Source: Euonymus europaeus (taxonomy: Eukaryota > Streptophyta > Magnoliopsida > Celastrales > Celastraceae). From it: a stretch of 64,000 nt of DNA. The notes under the pieces are model-generated. The model was given only the letters and a program-made list of their open reading frames with translations, made no database searches and was not told the origin of the DNA. Position 1 is the first letter of the stretch; every line of letters begins with the position of its first letter. Made by a program: the position numbers and the translations under genes. The DNA is taken from assembly GCA_963580455.1 (NCBI GenBank), contig OY756958.1:1872501-1936500 (forward strand). Direction: 5' to 3'. Shown piece after piece: positions 1 to 11,867 of this stretch.

Positions 1-17
1 TATAAGAAATGCTAGCT

Positions 18-308
18 AGTTCTTACCATGAACCAAAGGCTTTCGATTGATGTGGTATTTCGATTGTTGTTCTGTTTTTGTGGATCGGCTGGTGCTTCCA
101 TCGTGTGAATAAGTCTTGCCGGAAGGACCTGCCAAAGATGGTGGAGTCATATCGATCGAACTCCAAAAGTTAGTATTTCTTAGTGGAACAGACTTGATCA
201 AAGGATATCATCACTCTCTGAAGTACCTGCAGGTTGTATTTCAAGCTTGAATAATACAAGCATGACCATAATCATGAAGGCGAGACAAATATAACATGAA
301 CTCATCAT
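18..308 (-). other. Possible exon(s) of a small secreted protein at the left edge
   Basis: Reading the minus strand, an ATG at 308 opens 36 codons to a TGA at 198-200. The start is strongly hydrophobic (residues 1-20), like a signal peptide. A second open frame overlaps the end and runs from about 209 to a GTAAGA splice-donor-like site near 27, giving a Ser/Thr/Lys-rich stretch. The two frames are offset, so either an intron or frameshift joins them or they are unrelated. I do not recognise a family. This is a weak candidate for a secreted peptide precursor whose end lies outside the window. Confidence 0.18.
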
Positions 309-309
309 G

Positions 310-2274
310 TTGGGTTGTGGCAAATCAGTAAACCAAACACGGAAGATCTATAGCACTCACTACTATTATAATACATAAATATATAAGTCATTTAGGGCAA
401 AGGTAAACAAATTCTCGCACTGGGCGGGATGGGAGATATGCAAAGATTGGCCATTTAGGGACTAAGTGAAAAAAGTATGGACCACTACAAGTTTCATTGT
501 AACAGTTCTTTGTCGATTCACTGCATGCCTTTATTCTTGCCTAGGCAAAAGAAAGTCAACAGCATTTAATGGTCAAGGCAGAGTGTGCCTATATATATAC
601 ACACACACTGTGTTATATAATTATATCAATGAAACATGGGATTCAAAGCAAAGGGAAATTTTTGGATGATGTAAGCTCTTTTGAATGGTACATTTGATTA
701 CCCAATATGGGAAAGAGGTTGCCCATTTCCTCTTACCATATGGAGTAGGGTTTTTTCCCCCTGTATTTTCCCACTCCCTATGATTTGGACAAGTAGAAGG
801 AAAATTATGTGAAATTCAGCATATAGAGTTACTTTACTTTTTTCACACATTGGTTCTTTTTACGAGAATCGAACAGAAAAATACAAGACAAAAAGTGGGC
901 GTGGAGTACTGTCGTTACATATATCACATCCCATTACACATATATCTTACTTATTGCTGCAGCTCGTGACACATTTTACTGAAGAAGTGACCAATCTCTG
1001 GGACATAAGTTAGTTTTTGTTTCTCAGGTCTTCTCTTCACTAGCATACTATATATATATATATATATATATATCAACTTTCTCTTCAACTTTACACAATC
1101 TGTATTTCTGAAAGTTTTCTCTTCCTCAAATGTGATTATATATATATACGCAAATAGGGTACTAGGCGTTTTCATTCTTGAACCGAACAAGACGACGTCT
1201 TTTCCTTCGATCAATGATATAACATGTTGTTTTTACTGGTAAATTTCTCTATACAGCAAAAGATTAGCTGAACGCGTGCATTCACGTCCAATTCCCCTTG
1301 ACTCAAACACCAAGTCATATAATAGAAAGAGAAAGAGTAAGTGAGAGAAATCGATCCAGTTCGTGTGTGTAGTTATTTTCATGGACATGTGAGTAAAGTT
1401 TAAGAGTTGACAGAGTTTTGAAATCATATCGACCAAGAAATTAAGATGAAGGATCGATGATTCCCGGCCATTCACAGTTCGCACTTAACGAAGAGTACTG
1501 TGTTTGGGAGGCAAGAAAGATTTTGCACTGCATGAGAATCTGTCAGGTTCACATGCATGCTAGGCATATCTATATCTTAATTAAGGTTATGTTGCATGAG
1601 AAATTATTAAGTTCATGTAGTAGCCAAGATTAGGCTTGACCCACCTTTTATTTTAAGTTCACATCTAGTCAAAATTTGACCAGGTCAACCTGTCAGATAT
1701 TTTGGATCCGGCTTGGATCCGAGGGAAATGATAAACAAACATCCCCTATTTTAAACACCCCCTATAAGCCTCTTCATAGGTTGTAATCCCTATGTCATTA
1801 ATAAAATAAAATAAGATGGAGCAATGATTACTAACAATTTAATAAAAAAAAGGACAATAATTAATAATAATTGCATTTAATGTTCAAATCTCTTTTATTT
1901 TTTCAATATGCACGTGCATGTGCATGTGCATGTCTCAATTCTTGTGCATGAGACTTATTAAAATTTAATCAATTTTAAAAAATTTATGATATCAATTAAT
2001 TAATATATGTTTGAAAAAGTTTTATGTTGATGATTAATCTACTACAACTCTCCTCCTTTATTCAGTTTTGGAATCAGTTGCAAGTGCATACAAAGTTATA
2101 TAATTATTGTCATTATCTATGTAACAATATTTCTTGGCTGTAGGATTAATAAGACATCAACATCAAAGCATAAGAAAAAATATAATATATATGGTTAATG
2201 CACTGACACTCCAAATCCTTAACAGTGATAAATTAAAGCATAAAATCAAAAGAGAGAGAGAAATAACTACTTAC
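310..2274. other. Intergenic, no gene seen
   Basis: AT-rich sequence without a convincing coding frame. It holds a (TA)n tract at 1049-1073 and a short TGCATG hexamer repeat near 1911-1932. The short open frames here have no recognisable domain. Confidence 0.6.
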
Positions 2275-2765
2275 CGGTTGGGCAGAGAGAGTCCAACGGT
2301 GTAAGCGAGTGAGTCTTTTATACTTATTCAGTTGGGCAAAGAGACATAGAGGGTTTCAATCGATTAGAGCTGGGCTAAAAGCGGATAAGAAGGCGTGCCG
2401 GCTATTCTAAGGATATTAGTGCACATGCAGAAGGGCTACTCGTTCTGCCCTTGACTCAGAGCTGGGCTCCTCAGTAGAGTGAATAGAGAGCTGCTGCCCT
2501 AGTCGCAGAAGCGGTCGGTTGGCCCGTCTAGTCACTGATCTTTCCCAAAGAATTCCGGATTTTCCGAGCTATGTATACTGATTCCCTTAATCCGGCACTA
2601 CGAAGACATGATCACTAGTCACCCAAGCCCTTCTTCTTCTGGATTGGACTCTCTCCATCTTTCATAAGACTAATCTACGATGGGCGGAGTAGAGTAGTTA
2701 GACTTTACTTAGTCATTTAGTTAGGGTCCCAAGGCTCCTAATAAATTCGCCAAGCGCGTTTACAA
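2275..2765. other. GC-richer block resembling plant organellar (mitochondrial) DNA
   Basis: This roughly 490-bp stretch is visibly richer in G and C than its surroundings and has no reading frame of note. Its texture (many GGGCT, AGCGG and GGCCC words, no AT runs) is what plant mitochondrial intergenic DNA looks like, so a nuclear mitochondrial insertion (NUMT) is my best guess. This is inference from composition and general resemblance only; a search against plant mitochondrial genomes would decide. Confidence 0.35.
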
Positions 2766-4100
2766 TTTAAAAGGAAACGGAGCTTTGGGGAGCGGAGCTT
2801 TGGGGGGGGGCGGAATGGGAAAGAAGATGTTGTTGTGGGGGGCGTCTGGTAGGAGGAGGAAAAATTGCCACGTGTAATACAAGTTATATGAATTGATGGG
2901 GTGGGAGACCTTCATCATAAAAACTGAACAATATTGTCTTTTTTCCTTACTTTTTATTGAAAGTTTCAATGCATTTGTGGGCCCAAAATAAAAAATATAA
3001 AAAAGTATCAAGTAGGGGCGGTGGGGGGGGGGGTTTACCTATAGGGGTAGGGGATGTTCGAATAATACTACCCTGGGTCCAAAGACACCAAATATGAGGT
3101 TGTCAGGTACTCTATCGAAAGTTGCTTCAGTACTTGCTCTTGCATGTATCTTACCTGTCAGAGATTTGCCGTTCAGATAGGTGACGTATTAACCTACCTT
3201 TATTTTACAATAAATGAATTCATACTGTTTTATTTGTTATTAGATCTGTTTATACCCTACACGTCAACTGTTCACCTTTTACCTATCAAGTTCGTTGACA
3301 TTCCTATAAAGGCTGACACCTTTAGATCTGTTTTATACTTTTGGACTTGTCATTACCCTTTTAAGTATCAAGAAACAAAATATCTTCAGTAAGTAAATAA
3401 TATATTATGATAACCTCCAACACTATAAATACTCCTCTTCTTCTCTGAGAGAGAGGATGAACTTTTTACTCTCTCACGTAAAAAACCCAAACCAAAACAC
3501 TCTCTACTATTTCAGATAACCAAAATCACTCACTGAAATTCTTTCGTTTCTAAGCTTATACAAAACCTTAAACACCTTCCACCATCCTCAATGAGCCACA
3601 AACACCACCATACATCTCTCTTTTTAGTTGGTTTCCATCACTGACCCGAATCTTTGCTTTCATATTGGACTGATTTCAGAGCCCCAAGGACCACTGACAC
3701 CTCCACAGTTGGTCTTTGGGCGGCTAACGGTGTTAGTTGTTTGAGTTGTTTCGCATGCTGCATCCAAGTTAGCATTTTTAGGTTATCAGTGGGCTATCAA
3801 AAACTCGAGCTTCTGTCCTACTCAACAATTATAAATTCAAACATCTACAATTCACATGCATGCTCAGCTTGGCTACCCTAGATATTAAGGTCAATCTCAA
3901 CTGACTAAGCAAACTAATTTATTGAAATAATTGGCATTGCCATATCAAGTGCACTATCTCGCAATGGACTGGGATATGCTGCTATTCCCTTTTTGTTATT
4001 GTTCTTACTATTTGCTATATCTGAGCCCTGCAATAATTATCTAATGGTAAAAAAATTTGAATGGAAAAATTGAAATATTTTGAATTAAACAGAGATAAAT
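2766..4100. other. Repeat debris, possible decayed LTR with TATA box
   Basis: Contains G homopolymers near 2803-2811 and 3022-3034. At about 3424 there is a TATA-box-like ACTATAAATACTCC followed by a CT-rich leader and then, near 3660-3740, a stretch resembling the 3' end of Ty3/gypsy LTRs of the Tat/Ogre type. The ends are not defined and no coding domain is present. It could be a decayed solo LTR, or an old promoter fragment. Confidence 0.25.
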
Positions 4101-4821
4101 TGTAACACCCCAACCTACAGAACACCAGATTATAGACCACAGTCCGGAATGCTACCCACATCACATTATAAACCATCAAATAAAAACCTAATTATCCCAA
4201 TTAAAGCTACTCCACATTAAGACAACATAGAAATTGAGAAACTAAATATCATTCATTAGTTTAACTCAAGATAAAGCAATTACCAAAAATTTAATCCATC
4301 ATCATATCTCCACTATCATCCCTAGAATACAACATGCAATAATCCCTCTAGTCCTTGTACCGCGAGCTCTCGCTTATTAAATGAAAATCCGAACTTAGTA
4401 TCTACCATAACATAAAATAAATGTATTGCTGAGTCATTATTAGTAGCTAATAAAATCTAGCTTCTGTCACATAAGTATCATCTTTACGGATTCGCACGCT
4501 CACCATCAACCGCTAGATCAGCATAATCATCAGAGAAATCAATACCTGCATAACGGAACATAGTGAGCCGAGGCTCAACAAGTAATATCTATGCATGAAT
4601 ACACATGAACATATATTTAGAAAACAACTAGATACACTGCTCCAGAGCAACCGATTGAGATTTTTCTTTAATTGAGTGTCCTACCAAAGAATACTTTCCA
4701 GTTAATAAAATATTTTCCTCTCCAATTAACATTACCTTAACATATACCCCATCTGAAGCAGTAGTACCCTTTCCATAAAGCATTTTTTATCTTTATGTGC
4801 ATGTCGTGTATGCCATGATAT

Positions 4822-5123
4822 TGTTGAATTATGATGTGGCTCATTATAATAAAGAACTGAATGTTAAAGCCCAAAGTAGAGTTGAGCTGGACTTTTATGT
4901 ATGAGGGTAGTTTTGTCTTTTGCACATGGTAGAAACTAGAGTTTTTTTTATATAAACCCTATTATCTCTTGTAAAAGGCACGCGACAATTCATAGTGAAG
5001 AAGGAGCTCCTCCGTGGACGTAGGATATTTTGGCCGAACCACGTAAATTCCTGTGTTGAATCTTCTATTGCTTTTGTTTTCTGTGCTTGTGCGATCTTGT
5101 CTTGTGTGTGATCAATTTCAACA
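4822..5123 (+). repeat. 5' LTR of the copia element
   Basis: Begins TGTTGAATTATG and ends TTTCAACA. A TATA-like TTATATAAACC near 4948 and a transcript-leader-like region follow, as expected of an LTR promoter. It matches the right LTR at 9213-9512 apart from about seven base changes. Confidence 0.95.
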
Positions 5124-5125
5124 AA

Positions 5126-5136
5126 TGGTATCGGAG
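5126..5136 (+). other. Primer-binding site (initiator tRNA-Met type)
   Basis: TGGTATCGGAG lies two bases after the left LTR. Plant copia elements usually carry TGGTATCAGAGC, complementary to the 3' end of initiator tRNA-Met; here one base differs (A to G) within the match. Confidence 0.85.
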
Positions 5137-5154
5137 GTAAGGCACACGAACAAG

Positions 5155-8100
5155 ATGAGTGGATTGATGAATACCAAATTCGATGGGAAGGGAAACTTCA
5201 GTCTATGGCAGATGCGAGTACAAGATCTGTTGGTTCAGTCTAATGTTCACAAGGCATTGAAAGGAGACAAACCAGCGAAGATGAGTGACGAAGATTGGGA
5301 GGATATGGAACAGATGGCATTTAGCATGATTTATACGTGTTTGGCCGATTTTGTTTTGTATGATGTTACTGAGGAGAAGACAGCGAGAGGGCTATGGAAG
5401 AAGCTGGAGGATTTGTATATGGCGAAGAATGTCACCAACAAGCTGTTTTTGAAGCGCGATTTATACACCTTGAGGATGGCTGCAGATGGAGATATGATGG
5501 AGCACATCAATCGGTTTAATCAAAAGATTAATGATCTGTTGCGAATAGAGGTGAAAATTGGGGATGAAGACAAAGCCATAATGCTCATGTGTTCTTTACC
5601 TGATTCGTATGAGCATCTATTAACTACGCTGATGTATGAGAAGGATACTTTAACCTATGATGATGTTGTTACAGTTTTGAGATCTCATAACATCAAGTGG
5701 AGGTATGAGGCAGATAACTCTCAAGGAGAGGGTCTAGTTGCAAATGGAGAACGAGGAAGAGGTAGAGATCGAGAATAGAATAAAGGACAGAGAGGGAAAT
5801 CAAGAGGGCGATCCAAGTCACGGGCTAAGAAAGATGAATGTTTCAAATGTCATAAGCAGGGTCACTACAAACGTGATTGTTCTTTGCGCAAGAAGGACAA
5901 GGATAAGGAGAGGGATGATGATGACAGATCTTCCAATACAGCAAGTGTAGTGGCAGAAAGCACAGATGATGAAGATCTGTTTGTTGTAGCTACAGTGGCT
6001 TCGGAGCCTAACACTGGTAACTCATTTTCGATTTTAGACTCTGCATGCTCATCACATTATACTGCAAATAGGGACTGATACCATAAATATCGATCATGTG
6101 ATGCTAGTAGCGTTGTGTTGGGAGATAATCGACCATGTAGAGTAGCCGGAATTGGAACTATGCATGTGAGAATGTTTGACGGTGATATCAGAATTCTTCA
6201 TGAAGTTAAGCATGTTTCTGAGTTAAAGAAAAATCTGATTTCCCTAGGATATTTAGAGAAGACTCACCATGGTATTTCAGTAAGTCCAGGCAGTGGAGTT
6301 CTAAAGATAACTAAGGGTGTCATGGTTGTGATGAAAGGGCAACGAACTGATAACAATTTGTACAGATTGCTTGGCAGTACAGTTGTGGGTGAAGCATCGG
6401 CTGTATCTTCATCAAAATTTGAGATGGAAAAATTGACTTTGTGGCATATGCGTCTGGGGCATATCAGTGATCAAGGTTTGAAGGAGCTTCATAAGTGAAG
6501 ATTGCTGGAAGGGGTGAAGCATTGTCAGATTCAGTTTTGTGAGTTTTGTGTTATGGGAAAGCAGAAACGTGTTCAGTTTAAATTATCATCTAACAGAAGC
6601 TCAAAGGCGTTAGACTACATTCACACAGACGTTTGGGGTCCAGCCAACACACCTTCAAAAGGTGGATCCAGGTATTTTGTGACTTTCATTGATGATTATT
6701 CACGGAAAGTGTGGCTGTTTTTTATGAAGGAAAAATCAGAAGTGTTCAACAAGTTCATGGAGTGGAAAACTAGTGTTGAAAAGGAAACAGGGAGACAATT
6801 GAAGTGTCTTCGATCCGACAATGGTGGTGAGTACACATCTCGTGAGTTCCAGAATTTCTGCAAAAAGGAAGGCATAAAGAGGCATTTTACAGTGCTTAAG
6901 ACACCACAACAGAATGGGGTTGCAGAGAGAATGAATCGAACTCTAATGAAGAGGGCTAGAGCTATGCGGATACAATATGGTTTGCCCAAACAATTCTGGA
7001 CAGAAGCAGTTGCAACAGCTACTTACATAGTCAACAGATCACCATCTACAAAGCTAGAGGGTAAGGTAGCTGAGGAGGTTAGGACAGGTAAAGATGTTGA
7101 TTATTCAAATCTACGAATTTTTGGGTGTCCAGCTTATGTGCACGTACCTTTGGATGAGAGATCCAAGCTTGATTCGAAATCCAGAAAAGGAGTTTTCTTA
7201 GGTTATGGACATGGAGTAAAAGGTTACAGAATTTGGGATCCAAACGTACAGAAGGTGATTGTGAGCAGAGATGTAGTTTTCGATGAGGCATCGATGTTGG
7301 CAGGAAACAAAGTGCAATAGTTTGAGACGCCTGGTGTTGGTCAGGATGATCAGATTGAGGTGGAGCTGCCAATTGATCAGAATGTTAATTCAGGTGATGA
7401 TGTCTCAAGCGAAGACACAAGGAGGCAATAAAGAGATCCTAGCATTGCATTTGGACGAACCAAGCGCAAGATCAAACCCCCAAACAGATATGGTTTTAAG
7501 GATGATTCAATTTCATATGTATTATTCACTGAAGAGGGAGAACCATGTTTTTTTCAGGAAGCAGTTTCTATTCCGAAAAAAGATAAGTGGATGGAAGCTA
7601 TGGTGGAAGAGACGGAATCTCTACAAAAGAATGAAACTTGGGAGTTAGTCAAACTTCCTAAGAACAAGAAGGCCATTGGGTGTAAATGAGTCTACAAGAA
7701 AAAGGAAGGGGTGACAGAGAAAGATGGTTTTCGATTCAAGGCTAGGCTAGTAGCTAAAGGCTACTCACAGAGAGAAGGAATAGACTATAATTAAGTTTTT
7801 TCTCCAGTTGTAAGGCACACATCAATCAGGGTTTTATTGGCATTAACTGCTCAATTGGACCTAGAGTTGGAGCAATTGGATGTAAAGACTGTTTTTCTAC
7901 ATGGTGAGTTGGATGAGCAGATTTACATGTTGCAGCCATATGGATTTAAAGAGCCTGGACGTGAACATCTAGTTTGTAGGGTCAAGAAATCACTTTATGG
8001 ATTGAAGCAGTCACCGAGGCAATGGTACAAGCACTTCAATACATTCATGCTCAGTATTGGCTACAAAAATTATGAGTTTGATTGTTGTGTTTATGTGAAG

Positions 8101-9108
8101 ACTTTATCTGATAGTTCCTACAATTTCTTGCTGATTTATGTTGATGACATGTTGATTGCTGCAAAGAGAATGAGTGATATTCAGAATTTAAAGTGTATGT
8201 TGGGCAAAGAATTTGAGATGAAGAATCTTGGAGCTGCGAAGAAGATTCTTGGGATGGAAATCCATAGAGAAAGAAATAACAGAAAGTTATGGGTTTCACA
8301 GAAAAATTATATTCAGAAGGTTTTGAAGAGGTTTGGCATGAGCACAGCAAAGCCAGTTGGTACTCCATTGGCTAGTCACTTCAAGTTGTCAGTGTCGCAG
8401 TGTCCACAAACAGATGATGAAGTGCAGTATATGTCAACAGTCCCTTATGCTAATGCTGTGGGAAGCCTAATGTATGCTATGGTATGCACAAGGCCAGACT
8501 TAGCATATGTGATCAGTGTGGTTAGCAAGTTTATGGCGAATCCAGGAAAGGCGCATTGGCAAGCAGTCAAATGGATTCTACGATACTTAAGAGGTACTTT
8601 TGAATATGGTATTTGTTTTGGTGCTACTAGTGGTGAAACTTCTGTTATGAGATATGTAGATTCAGACTATGCAGGGGACCTTGATAATAGATAGTCTACG
8701 ATAGGCTATATTTACACACTGGCGGGTGGTCCTATTAGTTGGCGATCTACATTACAAAGTGTTGTGGCTTTGTCTACAACAAAGGCAGAATATATGGCAG
8801 TTACAGAAGCAGCGAAAGAAGCACTATGGTTGAAAGGATTAATTGAAGATATTGGTCTTCAACAGCATACTATCACCATACATTGTGATAGTCAAAGTGC
8901 AATATGTCTTGCAAAGAATCAGGTGTATCACGCTCGCTCAAAGCAGATAGCTGTGAGATATCATAAGATTAGAGAACTCATCTCATTAGGTGATATTTCG
9001 TTGGAGAAGATTGGTACAATGGATAATGTTGCAGATATGTTGACTAAGGCGTTACCTATGGAGAAGTTCAATCATTGTTTGAACTTGCTCCATGTTACAA
9101 CTGATTAG
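5155..9108 (+). pseudogene. copia gag-pol polyprotein with eight in-frame stops
   Basis: One continuous frame of 1,318 codons from the ATG at 5155 to the terminal TAG at 9106. In order it holds a UBN2-type gag, a CCHC zinc knuckle (C-X2-C-X4-H-X4-C, near 5838-5880), an aspartic protease with LDSACSSH (the DSA variant, near 6033), the integrase HHCC region (near 6440-6560) and DDE core (near 6620-6960), reverse transcriptase with YVDDM (near 8138), and RNase H with STTKAEYMA (near 8770). In-frame stops occur at 5776, 6076, 6496, 7318, 7429, 7687, 7792 and 8692. All segments share the same frame, so there is no frameshift in nearly 4 kb. The damage is by point change only. The products would function in retrotransposition in virus-like particles; this copy can make only fragments. 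Confidence 0.93.
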
Positions 9109-9202
9109 TTAGTTTGGGTGGTTGTTTCAGTTCACTACTTCTAAGGGTGTGATATGTCAGCAAGGTGGAGATTGTGGTTCTTCTAAAGGTGTGACAATTC
9201 GC

Positions 9203-9212
9203 CAAGGTGGAG
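9203..9212 (+). other. Polypurine tract of the copia element
   Basis: CAAGGTGGAG immediately precedes the right LTR. A near-identical AAGGTGGAG occurs about 40 bp upstream (around 9163-9171), so the tract appears duplicated. Confidence 0.75.
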
Positions 9213-9512
9213 TGTTGAATTATGATGTGGCTCATTATAATAAAGAACTGAATGTTAAAGCCCAAAGTAGAGTTGAGCTGGACTTTTATGTATGAGGGTA
9301 GTTTTGTCTTTTGTACATGGTAGAAACTGGGGTTTTTTATATAAACCCTATTATCTCTTGTAAAAGGCACGCGACAATTCATAGTGAAGAAGGAGCTCCT
9401 CCGTGGACGTAGGCTATTTTGGCCGAACCACGTAAATTCCTGTGTCGTATCTTCTATTGCTTTTGTTTTCTGTGCTTGTGCGATCTTGTCTTGTGTGTGA
9501 TCAATTTTAACA
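9213..9512 (+). repeat. 3' LTR of the copia element
   Basis: Near-identical to 4822-5123 and followed directly by the GATAT target duplication at 9513-9517. Confidence 0.95.
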
Positions 9513-10683
9513 GATATGTCATGCTTCATGCAGAACAAACAGTAAACATTATATTCATAAGCATTATAATTTCACCTCACATTCCATCTAGAAATCACAT
9601 TAACAAACAACCATTTCAATATTTTCATAATACAGTTGCATCATCATATGACACATCATAATCCCAAGACATTCAATTAATGCAATCAAACAACACATTT
9701 ACACAGTTATATCATAAACAACACATTTATCACGTTGTTTAGTAATACAGTTGGATATTACTACAATAGTATACTCCCGTAAGTACCGATAATTCAGTTA
9801 CAAAGATTGATTTCTGAAATCCAAACAACATCCAAAATCCTTTGTTAATCCTATTATCTTAAATCCATTTATTAATACTATTATCTTTTAACCAAATTAT
9901 TTTTATTAATACTATTAACTTAATACCATTAACCTAATACAAACAACTTAATTTGATTAATTAAATTAATTAATTAATTAACTTAATAGCCAACCGAGTT
10001 AGATCGACCCGGTTGCCAGTGAACTCGGGTCTAACAGAATTAGTCACCCTCAAAATCGGGTCACGCCGATAAAGGCGCGGTGACAGAAGATTTTGGCACG
10101 GGGAGTCTAATGGTGGTGCATGGAAGCTACCTGACTTGTGGCCGGAAATAGCGAGAATCTTTGATCTCAAGTAGCGGTGCCGCCCCCTTCTCCTCCGTTA
10201 AAGGCATATATTAGTTCTTTTTCGATCAGAAACCGGTATAAATATTCTCCCCTCGCCTTCCCGGTTCTTCTCGTGTCACTAGTGTCGCCAACCGTCCTGT
10301 TCCTGGAAGATTGGTTTCCGTCGCCGCCTTCATCTTCCACCAGCCGGTTCTGTTTAGGTTTAGGTTTTTCTTGTTTTGCATCCCACCATTTTATGTTTAA
10401 TTAATTTCCTTTTGTGTTTTGACTCTCCTATCCCTTCACTTATCTGATTATTCCTTATTTGATCTAATGTTATTTAGGAAACTACCATCCCCTCTAACTT
10501 TCACCAATACTATCTAATTTCTAAAATACTTATTACGTCTAATTTCCTAAATCTTTAATGAGTTTATCTAAATTCTGCTTTTCGTGATTCTCGCATCAGT
10601 AATCTTTAGTTCAATTTAAGCACCTCGTCTTAATTTCCTCTCGTCTCATTTTGAATAACTATTTACAAATTGGAGGTATTACA

Positions 10684-11867
10684 CAAGTTAAACGTTCTCC
10701 ATCTTTTAGATTTTAGTTGAAAGGGTACCAAATTCAGAACTAGAAATAACAAAATTAATTTTAGCTAATATGTATTTTTCCAATTTAATAATTGTTCCTT
10801 GGTTTATGGGCCATAGTCCTCCTTTATTGGAGAATATGGCCCTGTTAAGCCCAACTCAAGACCTAACTGACGGACCAAAGCCTGTCTAGAGAAGTTTAAA
10901 AAGTATAGCAAAATTTTAGGTAGTTATGGTTTATGACACTTATTAAAGATAAGATAATTCATTTAAATTTATTAGTAATTAGGTCTAATTTTTAGGATTT
11001 TTTATAATTAAATTAATTTTTATTAGTTAAATTACACAAGTGCTCTTTAAAATATGAAAAATCATTTCATTATCGTATATAATTTAGCAAATCCGTTCCT
11101 CATAGGGTTTAATAGTTATTGTTTAGGTTACAACATAAAAATTCAATACACGAGTCCGTTAGAGTTTAATGAATCCATTATCCTTAGGATTTAGGTTACA
11201 GTAGTGAAAAAATCATAATCACATAACATATATACTAATCACATTATTTTTGAAAAATAATATAATTAAAAAAGTACATTAAAAACTATCGATAATGAGT
11301 CTTGTTAGAAAGAATTTTACGTACTGAGTTCGAATATGTAATTTTTTTAAAATATATCATATATTTTTAAAGACAAAATGTTTTAAAAATTTATTTAAAA
11401 AAAATTAAAAATCTACAATAAATTAGACTGAAATAAAAATAAATTTTTTAAATAGATATTAAAATCGATAAATTTTATTTTATGGACCAGCCCATAAGTC
11501 TTTATCCACTCTGGAAGCGGGAAGCCCAACTTGAGCCCCAAGCTCCGATCTATTATATTTTTAAAATGGACGACTGGACCGGATCACGCAATCCATCCAT
11601 CACACCACCCAATGAATACTAGTGCTTGAAACGGCGCCGTCTGACACTTAATACAGTAGCAAGCCAGCAACTATTTTTGTTCAGAACACAATTCCATGCT
11701 TAGGGTTTAACATTTTTTCCTCTCTTTCGGGGTTTTATTGTGGGGTTTCTGCTCTCTCAAGCCCCTCATTCAATGCGGTAGCATTACCCAATCTCCTCCA
11801 TCGATGGATACTCTCTGTAGTCAAAACGCCTAGAAATCGACATTGATTGTCAGGGTTTCTATGCAGA
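10684..11867. other. Intergenic and probable promoter/5' UTR of the FIP1-like gene
   Basis: AT-rich to about 11500 with no coding signal. From about 11630 the composition changes and a TAGGGTTT motif (near 11700) and CT-rich sequence precede the start codon, typical of a plant 5' UTR. No clear TATA box chosen. Confidence 0.4.

Larger units (their letters stand above)
4822..9512 (+). mobile_element. Full-length Ty1/copia LTR retrotransposon, coding region broken
   Basis: A 4,691-bp element with two LTRs (302 and 300 bp), a tRNA-iMet-type primer-binding site, a purine tract before the right LTR, and a perfect 5-bp target duplication GATAT at 4817-4821 and 9513-9517. Internal order gag - protease - integrase - reverse transcriptase - RNase H defines Ty1/copia; the protease and gag resemble the Tork/Tnt1 group. 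The LTRs differ by about seven substitutions plus a 2-bp T-run difference, roughly 2.3 percent, so insertion was fairly recent. The single reading frame is interrupted by eight stop codons, so this copy is not autonomous. Confidence 0.95.
4101..10683. mobile_element. Putative solo LTR (Ty3/gypsy type), split by a nested copia element
   Basis: The outer sequence starts TGTAACACCCC at 4101 and ends GGAGGTATTACA at 10683. These are inverted ends of the TG...CA type common in gypsy LTRs. Removing the copia insertion and one copy of its 5-bp target duplication leaves about 1.88 kb. A TATA-box context (GGTATAAATATTCTCC, near 10232) lies in the right half, as expected for an LTR promoter. The flanking pentamers are TAAAT (4096-4100) and CAAGT (10684-10688), identical at three of five positions with both differences transitions, so a decayed target duplication is possible. 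No internal gypsy domain is visible, hence solo LTR. Confidence 0.42.

Noticed and set aside
1049..1073. (TA)n tract as a regulatory element
   Set aside because: Simple microsatellite with no adjacent gene.
7079..8368. Minus-strand open frames within the copia element
   Set aside because: Antisense to integrase and reverse transcriptase; no independent domain.
9970..10404. Short open frames near 10 kb
   Set aside because: They fall in the putative LTR leader region and show no domain or codon bias.
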